A stretch of 64,000 nt of DNA from NCBI GenBank assembly GCA_900551885.1, contig URXS01000001.1, positions 4,265-68,264 on the forward strand, in the 5' to 3' direction. This DNA is from an uncultured Oscillibacter sp. GTDB taxonomy: Bacteria; Bacillota; Clostridia; Oscillospirales; Oscillospiraceae. Position numbers and translations under genes: made by a program. The first letter of the stretch is position 1, and the number at the start of each line of letters is the position of its first letter. Below are positions 52,279-60,383 of the stretch, one piece after another. A model generated the notes under the pieces. That model saw only the letters and a list, made by a program, of their open reading frames with translations. It made no database searches and had not been told where the DNA came from.

Positions 52279-52330
52279 CCCAAAGCCATATCGAAGTCCA
52301 GTAAAGCGGGTTCGATTTGGAAAGAATGCG
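52279..52330. repeat. Palindromic repeat, copy A
   Basis: CCAAAGCC...CGATTTGGAAAG matches copy B at 52429, 150 nt away, with several substitutions. Each copy has an internal dyad of ATCG and CGAT-type arms. A hairpin follows each copy at a similar distance. Confidence 0.6.
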
Positions 52331-52352
52331 TGCCCTCTGAATTATAAAATAA

Positions 52353-52384
52353 GTCGGAGCAAGCGATATGATGCTTGCTCCGAC
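52353..52384 (-). terminator. Terminator-like hairpin, upstream duplicate
   Basis: GTCGGAGCAAGC (52353-52364) pairs perfectly with 52373-52384. The loop shares CGATATGA with the ssrA terminator at 52518-52543, so the two hairpins look like duplicates. A T-rich run follows on the minus strand. Confidence 0.6.
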
Positions 52385-52428
52385 GGGGAATCGGTGAAAA
52401 GTTTTGAGGACACGTCTCAGATATGCGA

Positions 52429-52474
52429 CCAAAGCCAAATCGAAACCCAGCGCAGCGGTTGCGATTTGGAAAGG
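52429..52474. repeat. Palindromic repeat, copy B
   Basis: CCAAATCG (52435-52442) pairs with CGATTTGG (52462-52469) and the inner AACC/GGTT extends the stem. Similar to copy A at 52279-52330. Confidence 0.65.
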
Positions 52475-52508
52475 AGCCGCGACAAAATGAGTGAGAGGTG
52501 ACTTTTGC

Positions 52509-52543
52509 AAAAAAGTGGCCGCGAACGATATGACGTCCGCGGC
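52509..52543 (-). terminator. Intrinsic terminator of ssrA
   Basis: On the minus strand a 10-bp GC-rich stem (52543-52534 with 52527-52518) is followed by CACTTTTTT, starting 5 nt after the tmRNA 3' end. Confidence 0.8.
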
Positions 52544-52547
52544 GACA

Positions 52548-52580
52548 TGGTGGAGGTGGGGGGAGTTGAACCCCCGTCCA
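52548..52580 (-). ncRNA. ssrA: 3' end of tmRNA (ssrA) remaining at the prophage attachment site
   Basis: Read on the minus strand, GGACGGGGGTTCAACTCCCC begins the T-arm and the sequence ends CACCTCCACCA. This is the tRNA-like 3' end of tmRNA: 5-bp T-stem, TTCAACT loop, 7-nt acceptor strand, A and encoded CCA. The remaining ~300 nt of tmRNA are absent because the prophage lysin gene begins within 130 nt. The intact gene should lie at the far end of the prophage, its 3' end restored by phage sequence. Confidence 0.85.
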
Positions 52581-52676
52581 AAAACGCCAAACCCATTGCA
52601 CTACATGCAAAAAGATCAGAATGTGTGAAATTTTGAGTGAAATTAATGAGCTGAGTCCTATTTGTTTATTTTTATT

Positions 52677-54050
52677 TTACGCCAGCCCTGCCAGCTTTGC
52701 AAGGCGGTACGCCACCAGCATCAGTTGCTTCCGGGTGACGGGATCATCCAGGTGCATCTCTCCGTCCGCATATCCGGACATAACGCCAGTCGTCTTTGCC
52801 CAGGCCTCTGCCAACCCCAGCTCTGCGGGCTCCTCCGGCGCCTCCTGGGCTTCCTCCGGCACCCAAGCAAGCCCCAGGTGTCCCACGATACCCCGGGCCT
52901 CCGCAGCGGCCACAGCGGCCCGCCAGGCGCTGTCCGTGAGGTTTTTTACGTCCTCCTGGTTGGTGTGGAATGCGTGCTCGATCAGGACCGCCGGGGCCAC
53001 GGTATGCTTGAGCACATAAAGTTCCGGGTCATACACAAATGGTGTAGACCGCACCGTGACCCCCGCATCCCGGACAGCCTCCAGAATGGCAGTTGCCGCC
53101 TGCTCCCGTGCTCCACCGGCGCCGTAGAGATAGCAGCTCCACCCCCGGGCACTGGACCACCCGCTGCCCGCAGCAGCGTTGGAGTGCAGACTGACAAACA
53201 GATCCAGGTCCTTGATATTGTTCGCAATGGCACACCGCTGCGCCAAGCTCACTGCCCCGCCGTCCAGGCGAGTTTCCGTCACGGCCACGCCGCAGCGCTC
53301 CAGGTGGTCCCGGATCCGCTTTGCCATATCCAGGGCAAATTCATGCTCATAGTAGGTGCCGTCCGGGCTCTTATTGGCCAGGTTGGATGCATCATGCCCG
53401 GCGTCCAGCACCACGGTCTTCTTCTCGCTCACAGGGTTTTCCTCCTTATCATTCAACCACAGAAGGATCAGCGTCTGGCTGGGGTCCTTGCCCTCCATCA
53501 TGATCCCGGCTGCTCTCACATACATGTTTACTTTCCGGCCCCCGTCCATCATGACGGCAAAACGGCAGCCCTGCCCAGCCATGTAGCCCCGCAGATCCTC
53601 CGGCGTACAGGCCCCGCTGGAGCCGTCTGTGGCACCGTAGGTGATCCATTCCGTGTCGGTAAGACCCACGGCCACCCGGCCCCTGCGTCCGCCCACATCG
53701 GCCCCGTAGTAAAGCGTGGACTGGGGTTCTCCCTCCCGGACCAGCAGGCAGTTGGCCACATAGTTTCTCCGCTCACACGATCCACCGGGCGGCACTAGCA
53801 CCTCCGCCACATCGGGGCCGGTATCCCAGGCAAAGGCCCAGTAGTTGTCCGCCGGCGAGGCGTAAAGCACTGTTCCGTCCGCTTTCACCGGGCACACTGG
53901 TGCCCACTTTCCAGGGTTGTAAAAAGCCGCTGTCAGGGCAATGTCCGGCTGCCGTTCCGCCACGATCTCGGAAAGCGGCTTTTTTTCACTGTTCACATAG
54001 ATCTCCACCCGCCGGATGGCTGAGATCGGCGTCCGTTCGATATGTACCAT
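52677..54050 (-). CDS. Phage lysin: phosphodiester glycosidase-like domain, Amidase_3, SLH-like tail
   Basis: The 457-residue protein has three parts. Residues 1-195 resemble the NAGPA/phosphodiester glycosidase fold (DIALTAAFYNPGKW, later AVMMDGGRKVNMY). Residues 205-385 are an N-acetylmuramoyl-L-alanine amidase with zinc ligands in VLDAGHD, EHEFALDMA and SLHSNAAAG, and the catalytic Glu in LIEHAFHTN. Residues 410-457 look like one SLH wall-anchoring repeat (GYADGEMHLDDPVTRKQ). It would cleave the host wall at lysis. The ATG at 54050 follows AAAGGAG. The N-terminal domain is unusual in a phage lysin. Confidence 0.83.
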   Translation of the reverse strand: MVHIERTPISAIRRVEIYVNSEKKPLSEIVAERQPDIALTAAFYNPGKWAPVCPVKADGTVLYASPADNYWAFAWDTGPDVAEVLVPPGGSCERRNYVANCLLVREGEPQSTLYYGADVGGRRGRVAVGLTDTEWITYGATDGSSGACTPEDLRGYMAGQGCRFAVMMDGGRKVNMYVRAAGIMMEGKDPSQTLILLWLNDKEENPVSEKKTVVLDAGHDASNLANKSPDGTYYEHEFALDMAKRIRDHLERCGVAVTETRLDGGAVSLAQRCAIANNIKDLDLFVSLHSNAAAGSGWSSARGWSCYLYGAGGAREQAATAILEAVRDAGVTVRSTPFVYDPELYVLKHTVAPAVLIEHAFHTNQEDVKNLTDSAWRAAVAAAEARGIVGHLGLAWVPEEAQEAPEEPAELGLAEAWAKTTGVMSGYADGEMHLDDPVTRKQLMLVAYRLAKLAGLA

Positions 54051-54102
54051 AAAATTCTCCTTTGAAGAAAGAGCCGGGCTCTGTTGAACCCGGCTCCGGA
54101 AA

Positions 54103-54369
54103 TTAAGTCTGCATCTGTTTAACGGCCTGATTGACGCCGGTGGCCGCCAGGCCCGACGCAATCCCTACTGCCGCTGCGGTGATGTAGTCCGTGGCCGGAA
54201 AATCCGGCATTAGGAACATACCGGCGATACCCAGGCCACAACCGCACACGCCGCAGATGATGGGGATCCACTTGTTGTCCAGGCCGGAGGCCTTGACGAC
54301 CTGTCCGATCAGCAGGCAGATGACAGTGATGGCCGCCACGCCTGTGATGCCGAGAGACGAGATATCCAT
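54103..54369 (-). CDS. Phage holin
   Basis: This 88-residue protein has two or three hydrophobic segments and the ending AAAVGIASGLAATGVNQAVK, typical of small holins of the Hol44-like superfamily. Position directly upstream of the lysin gene supports a role in making membrane holes for lysin release. It starts at 54369 behind AAGGAGG. Confidence 0.8.
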   Translation of the reverse strand: MDISSLGITGVAAITVICLLIGQVVKASGLDNKWIPIICGVCGCGLGIAGMFLMPDFPATDYITAAAVGIASGLAATGVNQAVKQMQT

Positions 54370-54380
54370 AAAGCGCCTCC

Positions 54381-54902
54381 TTACTGGTTGCGGTTGTGAT
54401 CTTCGTCGTAATCCCGCATGGACACCGGCTCATAGGTGGCGTTGCCCTTATCGTCATAACGATAGAGCAGCTTTCCTTTCTGTACCTTCCGGCCTGCATA
54501 CTCCGGCCGGAACATCATACCCTTCTCGGGCTTGTACTTGTCCAGCTCCTGCTCCCAGGGCACGGCCCAGGCGGGGTCCTCTTCCGGCAGCCAGTCCGGC
54601 TTGGGATTGCCATAGGTGGGAGGATAGCCGGGGATCAGGGTCTCATTGTCGCCCTCTTCGGTGTGCCAGGCTTTGCCGTTATAGAGGACATAGTCTGTGG
54701 GGCGGGCACCGGCTGCCACCAGCTTGCCATTCTCCACCAGCACGATCATGCCGCTCCCGCCGGCGAAGAGGATAGCGTTGCCGTTGACGGCGCCGCCGGT
54801 CAGTCTGGTGTTGAGGCCCGCGGCCTCCAGGTCCGCGTTGATCTCGTCCAAGCTCTTCTTATCGTTCAGGCCTTCCAAAATCAAATCATCAGCAATCTTC
54901 AT
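54381..54902 (-). CDS. Phage protein of unknown function
   Basis: The 173-residue product has an acidic N-terminal helix-rich part, a central Gly/Val-rich stretch (AILFAGGSGMIVLVENGKLV) and a Pro/Trp/Tyr-rich second half. No membrane segment or catalytic motif is seen. It lies between the holin and a small TM protein in the lysis region and starts at 54902 behind AAAGGAG. I do not recognise it. Confidence 0.6.
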   Translation of the reverse strand: MKIADDLILEGLNDKKSLDEINADLEAAGLNTRLTGGAVNGNAILFAGGSGMIVLVENGKLVAAGARPTDYVLYNGKAWHTEEGDNETLIPGYPPTYGNPKPDWLPEEDPAWAVPWEQELDKYKPEKGMMFRPEYAGRKVQKGKLLYRYDDKGNATYEPVSMRDYDEDHNRNQ

Positions 54903-54917
54903 ATGTATGTACTCCTT

Positions 54918-55244
54918 TCAAAATTCACAGCTTGCGCTGTTTTTTGCAATCTGTTCCCGCTCAAATTCCCGGAACTTTTTCATAGCCTTGTCGTACTGCT
55001 CGATTCCCGCTTCGATCTCCCCGTTGGGGCTGCCCCGCTTGATGGCCATGGCCACGGCGTAGCTTAGCTGGGCGGTAGAAAGAAGCAGGGAGATCCGCAG
55101 CGTCTCCGATTTGATCCGTTCCCTTTCTGCTGTTCTCCGCTCGTCCTCCCTTCCCTTCTGCTGCTTGTTCCACAGCGCCATGATAACTCCCACAATGATC
55201 CCCGGCGCACAGGCCCACAAAAGGCGGGAGATAATCTCAGGCAA
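54918..55244 (-). CDS. Small phage membrane protein of the lysis region
   Basis: This 108-residue protein has an N-terminal membrane segment (about residues 7-26), then a long charged helix (QQKGREDERRTAERERI) likely to form a coiled coil. A TTG start at 55244 with AAGGAGAG upstream is the best choice; the first internal ATG would remove the membrane segment. The layout (one TM, coiled coil) is like small lysis accessory proteins, but no family is certain. Confidence 0.55.
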   Translation of the reverse strand: MPEIISRLLWACAPGIIVGVIMALWNKQQKGREDERRTAERERIKSETLRISLLLSTAQLSYAVAMAIKRGSPNGEIEAGIEQYDKAMKKFREFEREQIAKNSASCEF

Positions 55245-55260
55245 TCAAACCACTCTCCTT

Positions 55261-55455
55261 TCAATTTCCCGTAATCCCGTACTTTTCCAAAATCGGTCCA
55301 CAGAGCGGGTCCTTCAGCAGATTCTTCACCTGACCAGGGGGCAGCGCCCCCAGCAGGACCATCAGATCATCGGCCTTCTCCGCGTTGGCCGCCACTGCCT
55401 TGTTATAGGTGACGATCCGCTCCAGCAGCTCAGGCCGTACCTTCTCCGGTTTCAT
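55261..55455 (-). CDS. Small phage protein, unknown
   Basis: This 64-residue, helix-rich protein starts at 55455 behind GAGGAGG and overlaps the end of the preceding gene by 26 nt. Its position after the tail-fibre genes is that of XkdX-like or fibre accessory proteins. No motif identifies it. Confidence 0.5.
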   Translation of the reverse strand: MKPEKVRPELLERIVTYNKAVAANAEKADDLMVLLGALPPGQVKNLLKDPLCGPILEKYGITGN

Positions 55456-55816
55456 TGGCCGGTTCCTCCTCTCCCGTGTAGCCCGTCAGGATCAGGTCCA
55501 GGGCCTCGCCCAGCTCCGCCGTGTCCGCCTCCAGGGTGGTCACCCGCTGGTCAAGGGTAGGTGCCGGCTCTCCCGGTTCCTCCGGCTCCTCCGTCTGTTC
55601 TGCCTTCCACGCCTCCCATGCCTCCAGATTCGGCGTCACCGTCACGCTGGATTCCTCGATCTCCGGGTCCGGCTCCCGGGTGATGGTCACAAAGCCGTTG
55701 TACTGCACCAGCGTATCCGCCTGGCTGTCCGTCAAAGGCAGACAGCCGGGGAACGGATTGCTCCGAGGCGCCGGATAGGCCCCGGAGACGTTTGGTATCG
55801 ATCTCACATACTGCAT
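55430..55816 (-). CDS. Phage tail-fibre accessory protein (XkdW-like position)
   Basis: The 128-residue protein has an N-terminal Pro/Gly-rich part and an acidic, Glu/Pro-rich linker (EQTEEPEEPGEPAPT), then a helical C-terminus. Genes in this place next to a tail fibre often encode short fibre-associated or assembly proteins. Start at 55816 follows GAGGAGGAG. The assignment rests on position only. Confidence 0.5.
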   Translation of the reverse strand: MQYVRSIPNVSGAYPAPRSNPFPGCLPLTDSQADTLVQYNGFVTITREPDPEIEESSVTVTPNLEAWEAWKAEQTEEPEEPGEPAPTLDQRVTTLEADTAELGEALDLILTGYTGEEEPANETGEGTA

Positions 55817-55831
55817 AGTGCTCCTCCTCTC

Positions 55832-57703
55832 TTATCCGAATGCGACCACGTCGTAAATGGCCCCAGCGGCGTTCATCTGGTTGGCCGCGTTGGTAGAATA
55901 CCAGGTCACGCCGTCATTTTCCCACGCCACCGTCAAGGCCGCACTGCCATTCATTTCCACGGTTCCGGGCCGGACCATCAGGATGGTGGTCCCGGTGTTA
56001 CCAGAGGTCACGAAAACCGCCTGGGGCTTGAATGGGATTGCCAGCTCGTTCGGGTCACTACTCCCATAGGTGCCGGTGCCGGTATATCTCTCCACATAGA
56101 TCTGTGCAGGAAATCCCATGACCTTATCCAGCGTCCGTCCGCCGGGCAGCCGCACACACTCCGCCAAGGTCTTGGGCCAGATGGTCTCTCCATTCTTGGT
56201 CAGTTCCGCCGGGCTCCCGGAGTTCGGGAAGGTCATCTTATCCTTGTGATATGTCCATATCCGCACAGAGCTCACGATCCCGCTTGTGGTCTCCACACTG
56301 GCCTCGATTACGATGGTGCCCTCTCCGTTGACCAGATCCAGAACCGGGATCGCTTCCGCCGTTCCGCTGACCACGTTGCCCTGGAAAATCAGCGCCCCAT
56401 TGACCGTGGTCTTGACGCTGATCTGATTCCCAGTATCCGTGCTGATGGTGTAGGGCACATCATTGATCAGGGTCCCCAGGTCTCCGTCCTGCCCGGAAAT
56501 CACCAGGGCGCTGGCGGAAACCACCGGGATGGACGAACTTGTTGAATACTCTCCAAATACTCCATCGGCGCCAGCTTTTACTCGATATTGAACGGAACTC
56601 CAACTTCCAGGTGTATCAGTGTAATTAACTGAACCTCCGCTGTAAATTTGAGTCCATTCTCCGTTGTCTGCCTTGCGTTCCAAAACAAAATCTGTTGATG
56701 CATCACTGGCCATCCACAAAATATTGATTTCCTGGCCTTGCATAATAATGCTTGGAACCGTCAGATTTTTAATAACATACGGCAGAATTGTAACAACACT
56801 ACTGGTTACAAAAGAACTGGTAAATCCAGCACCAGTTGAGGCAATCTGATACTCCACTTCTGTCCATGTTGATAGTGCGATATCTTGATAAGAAGTATTT
56901 GTTCCCGTATAAACAGTTTGCCAGCTTCCACCATTGACTCTGCGTTTAAGAATGTATCCGGTCTCGTTTGAGCCAACTCCCCATGATATCAGAATTGACG
57001 ATCCGGCTGGAACAGGCGACGTTGGCACAGTAATAGATGTGGGCTCTGATGGTGCGAAATCTGCTGTTATATTATTATTGTTGTCAACAATGAGATCTTT
57101 CGGGCACACTATCGTAGGACGAATCCCTTGACTAGATGTTTTTGTCAACTCCGCTGGATCACCACTAGTTGTTATTGCGAAAGAATAAAACGTATATCTA
57201 TCTGCGTTTACTTTTACTGGTGATCTCGTCCACCATGCAGTAGCGTTATTGTTGTAGTAAGCAATTCTTTTACTTGATTGAGCTCCTGAGAAATAGTTCA
57301 ACGTAGCTCCATCACTTGGAGCGTTGGAGTCACTTTTTCCGAGTTCTTTTAGACTTAAAACAAAGATTTTACATTCTAACCCGTTTGATCCTGATTTTAC
57401 CGATGTTCCATTGAAATATGGTATTTTTACAGTGTTTATCACATTTTGAATGTCATCATCATATTTCGAGAACACGTTGTCTAGAAGGTATTGAGGAATC
57501 ATACTTGTTGAATAGTCGTTATCCGCTGTCTCTCCAAACTTGTATTTGGAAAAAAGAGCATACCTTAAAAGCCAAGTTCCATCACAAGTTGTATGATAAA
57601 TGCTTGACGGACGCCCTTGGTTAACGACAAGATAAGGTACACGAGTTCCTCCTTCATTTAAGTACAGAGTTGTACCAACAGACACATCGCCCAGTTTTTT
57701 CAT
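55832..57703 (-). CDS. Phage tail fibre / receptor-binding protein with FN3-like domains
   Basis: The 623-residue protein starts with a ~205-residue domain with ATAWWTRSPV and QGIRPTIV, the DUF6273-type (lectin-like) pattern. Two fibronectin-III-like repeats follow (about 215-312 and 313-400, each with a Trp-containing SW(G/S)V and YxI strand pattern), and a ~140-residue C-terminal domain. The first ~390 codons are markedly more AT-rich than the rest of the gene and its neighbours. This mosaic suggests recent exchange of the receptor-binding part. It overlaps the DUF3751-like gene by a few bases. Confidence 0.75.
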   Translation of the reverse strand: MKKLGDVSVGTTLYLNEGGTRVPYLVVNQGRPSSIYHTTCDGTWLLRYALFSKYKFGETADNDYSTSMIPQYLLDNVFSKYDDDIQNVINTVKIPYFNGTSVKSGSNGLECKIFVLSLKELGKSDSNAPSDGATLNYFSGAQSSKRIAYYNNNATAWWTRSPVKVNADRYTFYSFAITTSGDPAELTKTSSQGIRPTIVCPKDLIVDNNNNITADFAPSEPTSITVPTSPVPAGSSILISWGVGSNETGYILKRRVNGGSWQTVYTGTNTSYQDIALSTWTEVEYQIASTGAGFTSSFVTSSVVTILPYVIKNLTVPSIIMQGQEINILWMASDASTDFVLERKADNGEWTQIYSGGSVNYTDTPGSWSSVQYRVKAGADGVFGEYSTSSSIPVVSASALVISGQDGDLGTLINDVPYTISTDTGNQISVKTTVNGALIFQGNVVSGTAEAIPVLDLVNGEGTIVIEASVETTSGIVSSVRIWTYHKDKMTFPNSGSPAELTKNGETIWPKTLAECVRLPGGRTLDKVMGFPAQIYVERYTGTGTYGSSDPNELAIPFKPQAVFVTSGNTGTTILMVRPGTVEMNGSAALTVAWENDGVTWYSTNAANQMNAAGAIYDVVAFG

Positions 57704-58359
57704 CAGATCACTCCCTCGTTATAGGTCACCTGGATGGTGGTGGTCACCATGGTCTCCCGGATGTCCGGGTGGGCGGTGGTGTCCTCGTTGTGGACCTTCA
57801 CGGCATTGTCAGCAGCCCCAGCAGGATCGTAGTTCATCTCTGGCAAATACTGCTCCGGTACCAGTCCGTCCTCCCCCAGGGGCGCCACGCCTCCCGGCGC
57901 GCCCTTTTCCACCAAGGGAATGAACACCAGGCCCTGGACGATCTCCCCGGTCACATTGGCGTCCCCCGAAAACTGGAGTTGGGTACCGAAAACGAACTCC
58001 CGCAACTGCTCCGTTGCCGCCTGGATGAGTTCCCCATCCCCGAAAGCGTTGCCGTAGCACATCAGGATCTCCCCGGCCTCCGGGTCCTGGGCGAACAGTC
58101 CCAGCTCCTCAAAGGAGAAGGCCTCCCAGATCTCCTGGTTGGTGAACTGCCCCAGGATCAGGGCCTCCGTCCCCTGGTTTTCCACACTGGTGATGTCCAG
58201 GTACGCCACCGGCTCCACCAGGGCCGTCCGGTCCAGGCTGCTGCCGGCGGGCAGCGATCCCTTGCCGATCTGCCACCGGGTCACTGGCACGGCGTATCCC
58301 TCCGGAACCTTGGCCAGCAGCGCCGCCCCGGCGCTGGTCAGTACGATATTGGGAATCAT
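57703..58359 (-). CDS. Phage tail-collar/fibre N-terminal protein (DUF3751-like)
   Basis: This 218-residue protein begins MIPNIVLTSAGAALLAKV with VTRWQIGKG following, the pattern of DUF3751 tail-collar proteins that attach fibres to the baseplate. The C-terminal region contains a DTTAHPDIR motif seen in fibre proteins. The start at 58359 overlaps the YmfQ-like stop by 4 nt. It probably links the baseplate to the following fibre protein. Confidence 0.78.
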   Translation of the reverse strand: MIPNIVLTSAGAALLAKVPEGYAVPVTRWQIGKGSLPAGSSLDRTALVEPVAYLDITSVENQGTEALILGQFTNQEIWEAFSFEELGLFAQDPEAGEILMCYGNAFGDGELIQAATEQLREFVFGTQLQFSGDANVTGEIVQGLVFIPLVEKGAPGGVAPLGEDGLVPEQYLPEMNYDPAGAADNAVKVHNEDTTAHPDIRETMVTTTIQVTYNEGVI

Positions 58360-58889
58360 GTGCAATCCACCTTCCAAATGATCTTGTCCCCCTGCCGGGG
58401 CAGGCACCCCACATACACCGGGCTTCCCCGGGTCTGCCGGTACCGGATGGCCCAGTCCAGATGGGCGGGCTTGAGCTCGTTGATGATGGACCGCAGCCCC
58501 GCCTCGTCGGCCACGGGCCCCACGGTGTCCGTGAACCACACCTCGAAGAAGTAGTCGGCATAGTGCTCCGCCACCTCCACAGGGCTTTCGTCAAAGGCCT
58601 GGGCCACGCTTTGAATCTTCTCCACCGTGGTCATACCCTGCCCCTTGATCTTGGCCAGAATGCGGCTGCGCCGCTGGGCCTCGGTCAGGGCCGGGTCATT
58701 GGGGATGCCGTAGGCCTCCTCCCACAGCTTCAGTCCCCACCCGCTGGTGGTGGAGGGGAACATCTGCTCCAGCGTGAAGTTCAGATCGCCCTGGGTCTGC
58801 TCCAGCAGGACCGTCAGCGCCCGCTGCAGCTCCTCGTCCTGGGGACTTCGTCCATAGTGCCGGGGCAGCTCCTGGATCAGCGGCCTCAT
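58356..58889 (-). CDS. Phage tail protein, YmfQ/DUF2313 (XkdU-like)
   Basis: The 177-residue protein has the DUF2313 outline: an N-terminal LPRHYGRS and a helical centre with WGLKLWEEAYGIPNDP, then RSRILAKIKGQGMTT, the signature of YmfQ/XkdU tail proteins. It completes the baseplate wedge with the gpJ-like protein, whose gene overlaps by 4 nt upstream. A structural role in tail assembly is expected from family and position. Confidence 0.83.
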   Translation of the reverse strand: MRPLIQELPRHYGRSPQDEELQRALTVLLEQTQGDLNFTLEQMFPSTTSGWGLKLWEEAYGIPNDPALTEAQRRSRILAKIKGQGMTTVEKIQSVAQAFDESPVEVAEHYADYFFEVWFTDTVGPVADEAGLRSIINELKPAHLDWAIRYRQTRGSPVYVGCLPRQGDKIIWKVDCT

Positions 58890-59977
58890 GTGACGCTCAC
58901 CTCCCCCACGGTGGGCACGCTGCCCGCCGGGATGGTGATATCCACGGTTCCGCCGTTCACCGTCAGCGTGGTGAAGTTCTGCACCCCGTCGATGGTCAGC
59001 AGCAATGCCAGCACCCGGTTATAGTAGAGGGTGTAGGCTGTGTCCGATTCGGACACGTAGTAGATGGTCTGATACTTCTGCTGGATCAGGGTCTTGCAGT
59101 AGTCTGCAAGCCGGGCTTCCAGCTCCGCCCGGACCGCTTCCACCGTGGTGCCGGACACCACCACCGCCGCCGTTACCGAAATGGGCAGCTCCTCCGCCGC
59201 CTCCACGGTGATGGACGCCCCCACGGGGCGGTACTTCTGGATATTGGCCTCCACCGCCTCCAGGATCTCCTCCGAGGGAGCCTGGTAGTTGCTGTCCACG
59301 ATGGTGACGCCCACGGTGCCCGGCCCGTCCGCCAGCTCCACCACCTTCACCTCGCCCACACCGGCCACCTCCAGACACCAGGCCCGGTAGTCCCAACCGT
59401 TGCCGCTGGTGTCCGGCCGCTTCCGGGCCTCGTCGATGCGCTTATACAGGGCCTCGTCGCTCTCGGTGTCCGTGCCCCCCTGGGCCTGATCGTTTGAAAA
59501 GCCGTCAAGGCCCACCAGGTTCACGTACATCTTGGAAAGGCTGCCGGGAGCGATGTTGTAGGCGCTGCCCTCCTCCGCCGCCTCCAGCTCTCCCACGGCG
59601 GTGCCGCCGCTGCCAATGGTCACGCTGGAGAGCAGGTAGAACTCCAGCCCCGTGCCGGTGAGGAACCGGGTCCCGGCCCGGATCACGGTGCCTGCCGCGC
59701 CGGTGAAGGTCACGGAGCACCGGGCCTTGGTGCCGGCCCGCCGGGTCAGGTTGAAGTAGTCGCCGCCCACCAGGTCCAAAAAGACGCCGCTGGAGGGGTC
59801 CACAAACAGCATGGAGGGCACCGCCCGCACCACCTGGTAAAATCCGCTCACCTGCCGGCACAAAGGGCCCGCCACGGCGTCGGCAAAGCTCCCTGCCATG
59901 GTGGAGATCCCCAGCGCCGACTGGATTTCCGACAGGACCTGTTCCTTCAGCTTCTGGGTGGTCATATCCTCAAACAT
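58886..59977 (-). CDS. Phage baseplate J protein (XkdT-like)
   Basis: This 363-residue protein is the gpJ/XkdT baseplate wedge component of contractile tails. Motifs include FLDLVGGDYFNLTR near residue 68, FTGAAGTVIRAGTRFL, and GGTDTESDEALYKRIDE near 170. The ATG at 59977 follows GGAAAGGAG; a longer frame upstream overlaps the DUF2634 gene. It defines the prophage as contractile-tailed. Confidence 0.88.
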   Translation of the reverse strand: MFEDMTTQKLKEQVLSEIQSALGISTMAGSFADAVAGPLCRQVSGFYQVVRAVPSMLFVDPSSGVFLDLVGGDYFNLTRRAGTKARCSVTFTGAAGTVIRAGTRFLTGTGLEFYLLSSVTIGSGGTAVGELEAAEEGSAYNIAPGSLSKMYVNLVGLDGFSNDQAQGGTDTESDEALYKRIDEARKRPDTSGNGWDYRAWCLEVAGVGEVKVVELADGPGTVGVTIVDSNYQAPSEEILEAVEANIQKYRPVGASITVEAAEELPISVTAAVVVSGTTVEAVRAELEARLADYCKTLIQQKYQTIYYVSESDTAYTLYYNRVLALLLTIDGVQNFTTLTVNGGTVDITIPAGSVPTVGEVSVT

Positions 59978-60383
59978 ACAGCCGCTCCTTTCCGTAGACG
60001 GTGGACAGCTCCACCTCCATGTGGAGGGTGCTGCCCTCAAAGCGCACATTGGTGGCCCGGACCTCCCGGATGTAGGGGGAGACCAACAGGGCCTCGGTCA
60101 CGTACCGCTCCGCCTCGCTTTTCTTGGTCTCCGCCTGATAGGGCTGACCGATCAGGTTCTCCAGCTCACACCCGTAGCTCCAGGAGAAGCAGGGATAGCG
60201 GTACCGGGCCGTATCAATGGCCCGCCAGGCCCAGCCCTTCACCGCCTCCAGCCCGGTGACGAACACCGGATTGCCGCTCTCCCAGACCGGCTGTCCGGCC
60301 TCGTAATCCATCAGAACATCCCGGAAAAGGGGCAGTTCCCGCCTCTGAGCCGTGGGGGGCGTAAATTGCGGAAACAAACTCAT
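59970..60383 (-). CDS. Phage baseplate protein, DUF2634 (XkdS-like)
   Basis: The 137-residue protein has the DUF2634 core: FRDVLMDYEAGQPVWESGNP near residue 25 and a C-terminal VRFEGSTLHMEVELSTVYG. XkdS-like proteins are gp25-type inner baseplate components. Start at 60383 overlaps the DUF2577 stop, and its own end overlaps the gpJ start by 8 nt. Confidence 0.83.
   Translation of the reverse strand: MSLFPQFTPPTAQRRELPLFRDVLMDYEAGQPVWESGNPVFVTGLEAVKGWAWRAIDTARYRYPCFSWSYGCELENLIGQPYQAETKKSEAERYVTEALLVSPYIREVRATNVRFEGSTLHMEVELSTVYGKERLYV

Noticed and set aside
52581..52900. Complete tmRNA gene at the prophage edge
   Set aside because: Only about 130 nt separate the 3' end from the lysin stop codon and no tag-peptide reading frame is present; a whole tmRNA does not fit.
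55832..57703. Diversity-generating retroelement target
   Set aside because: The lectin-like domain is at the N-terminus, not the C-terminus, and no reverse transcriptase or template repeat is visible in the window.
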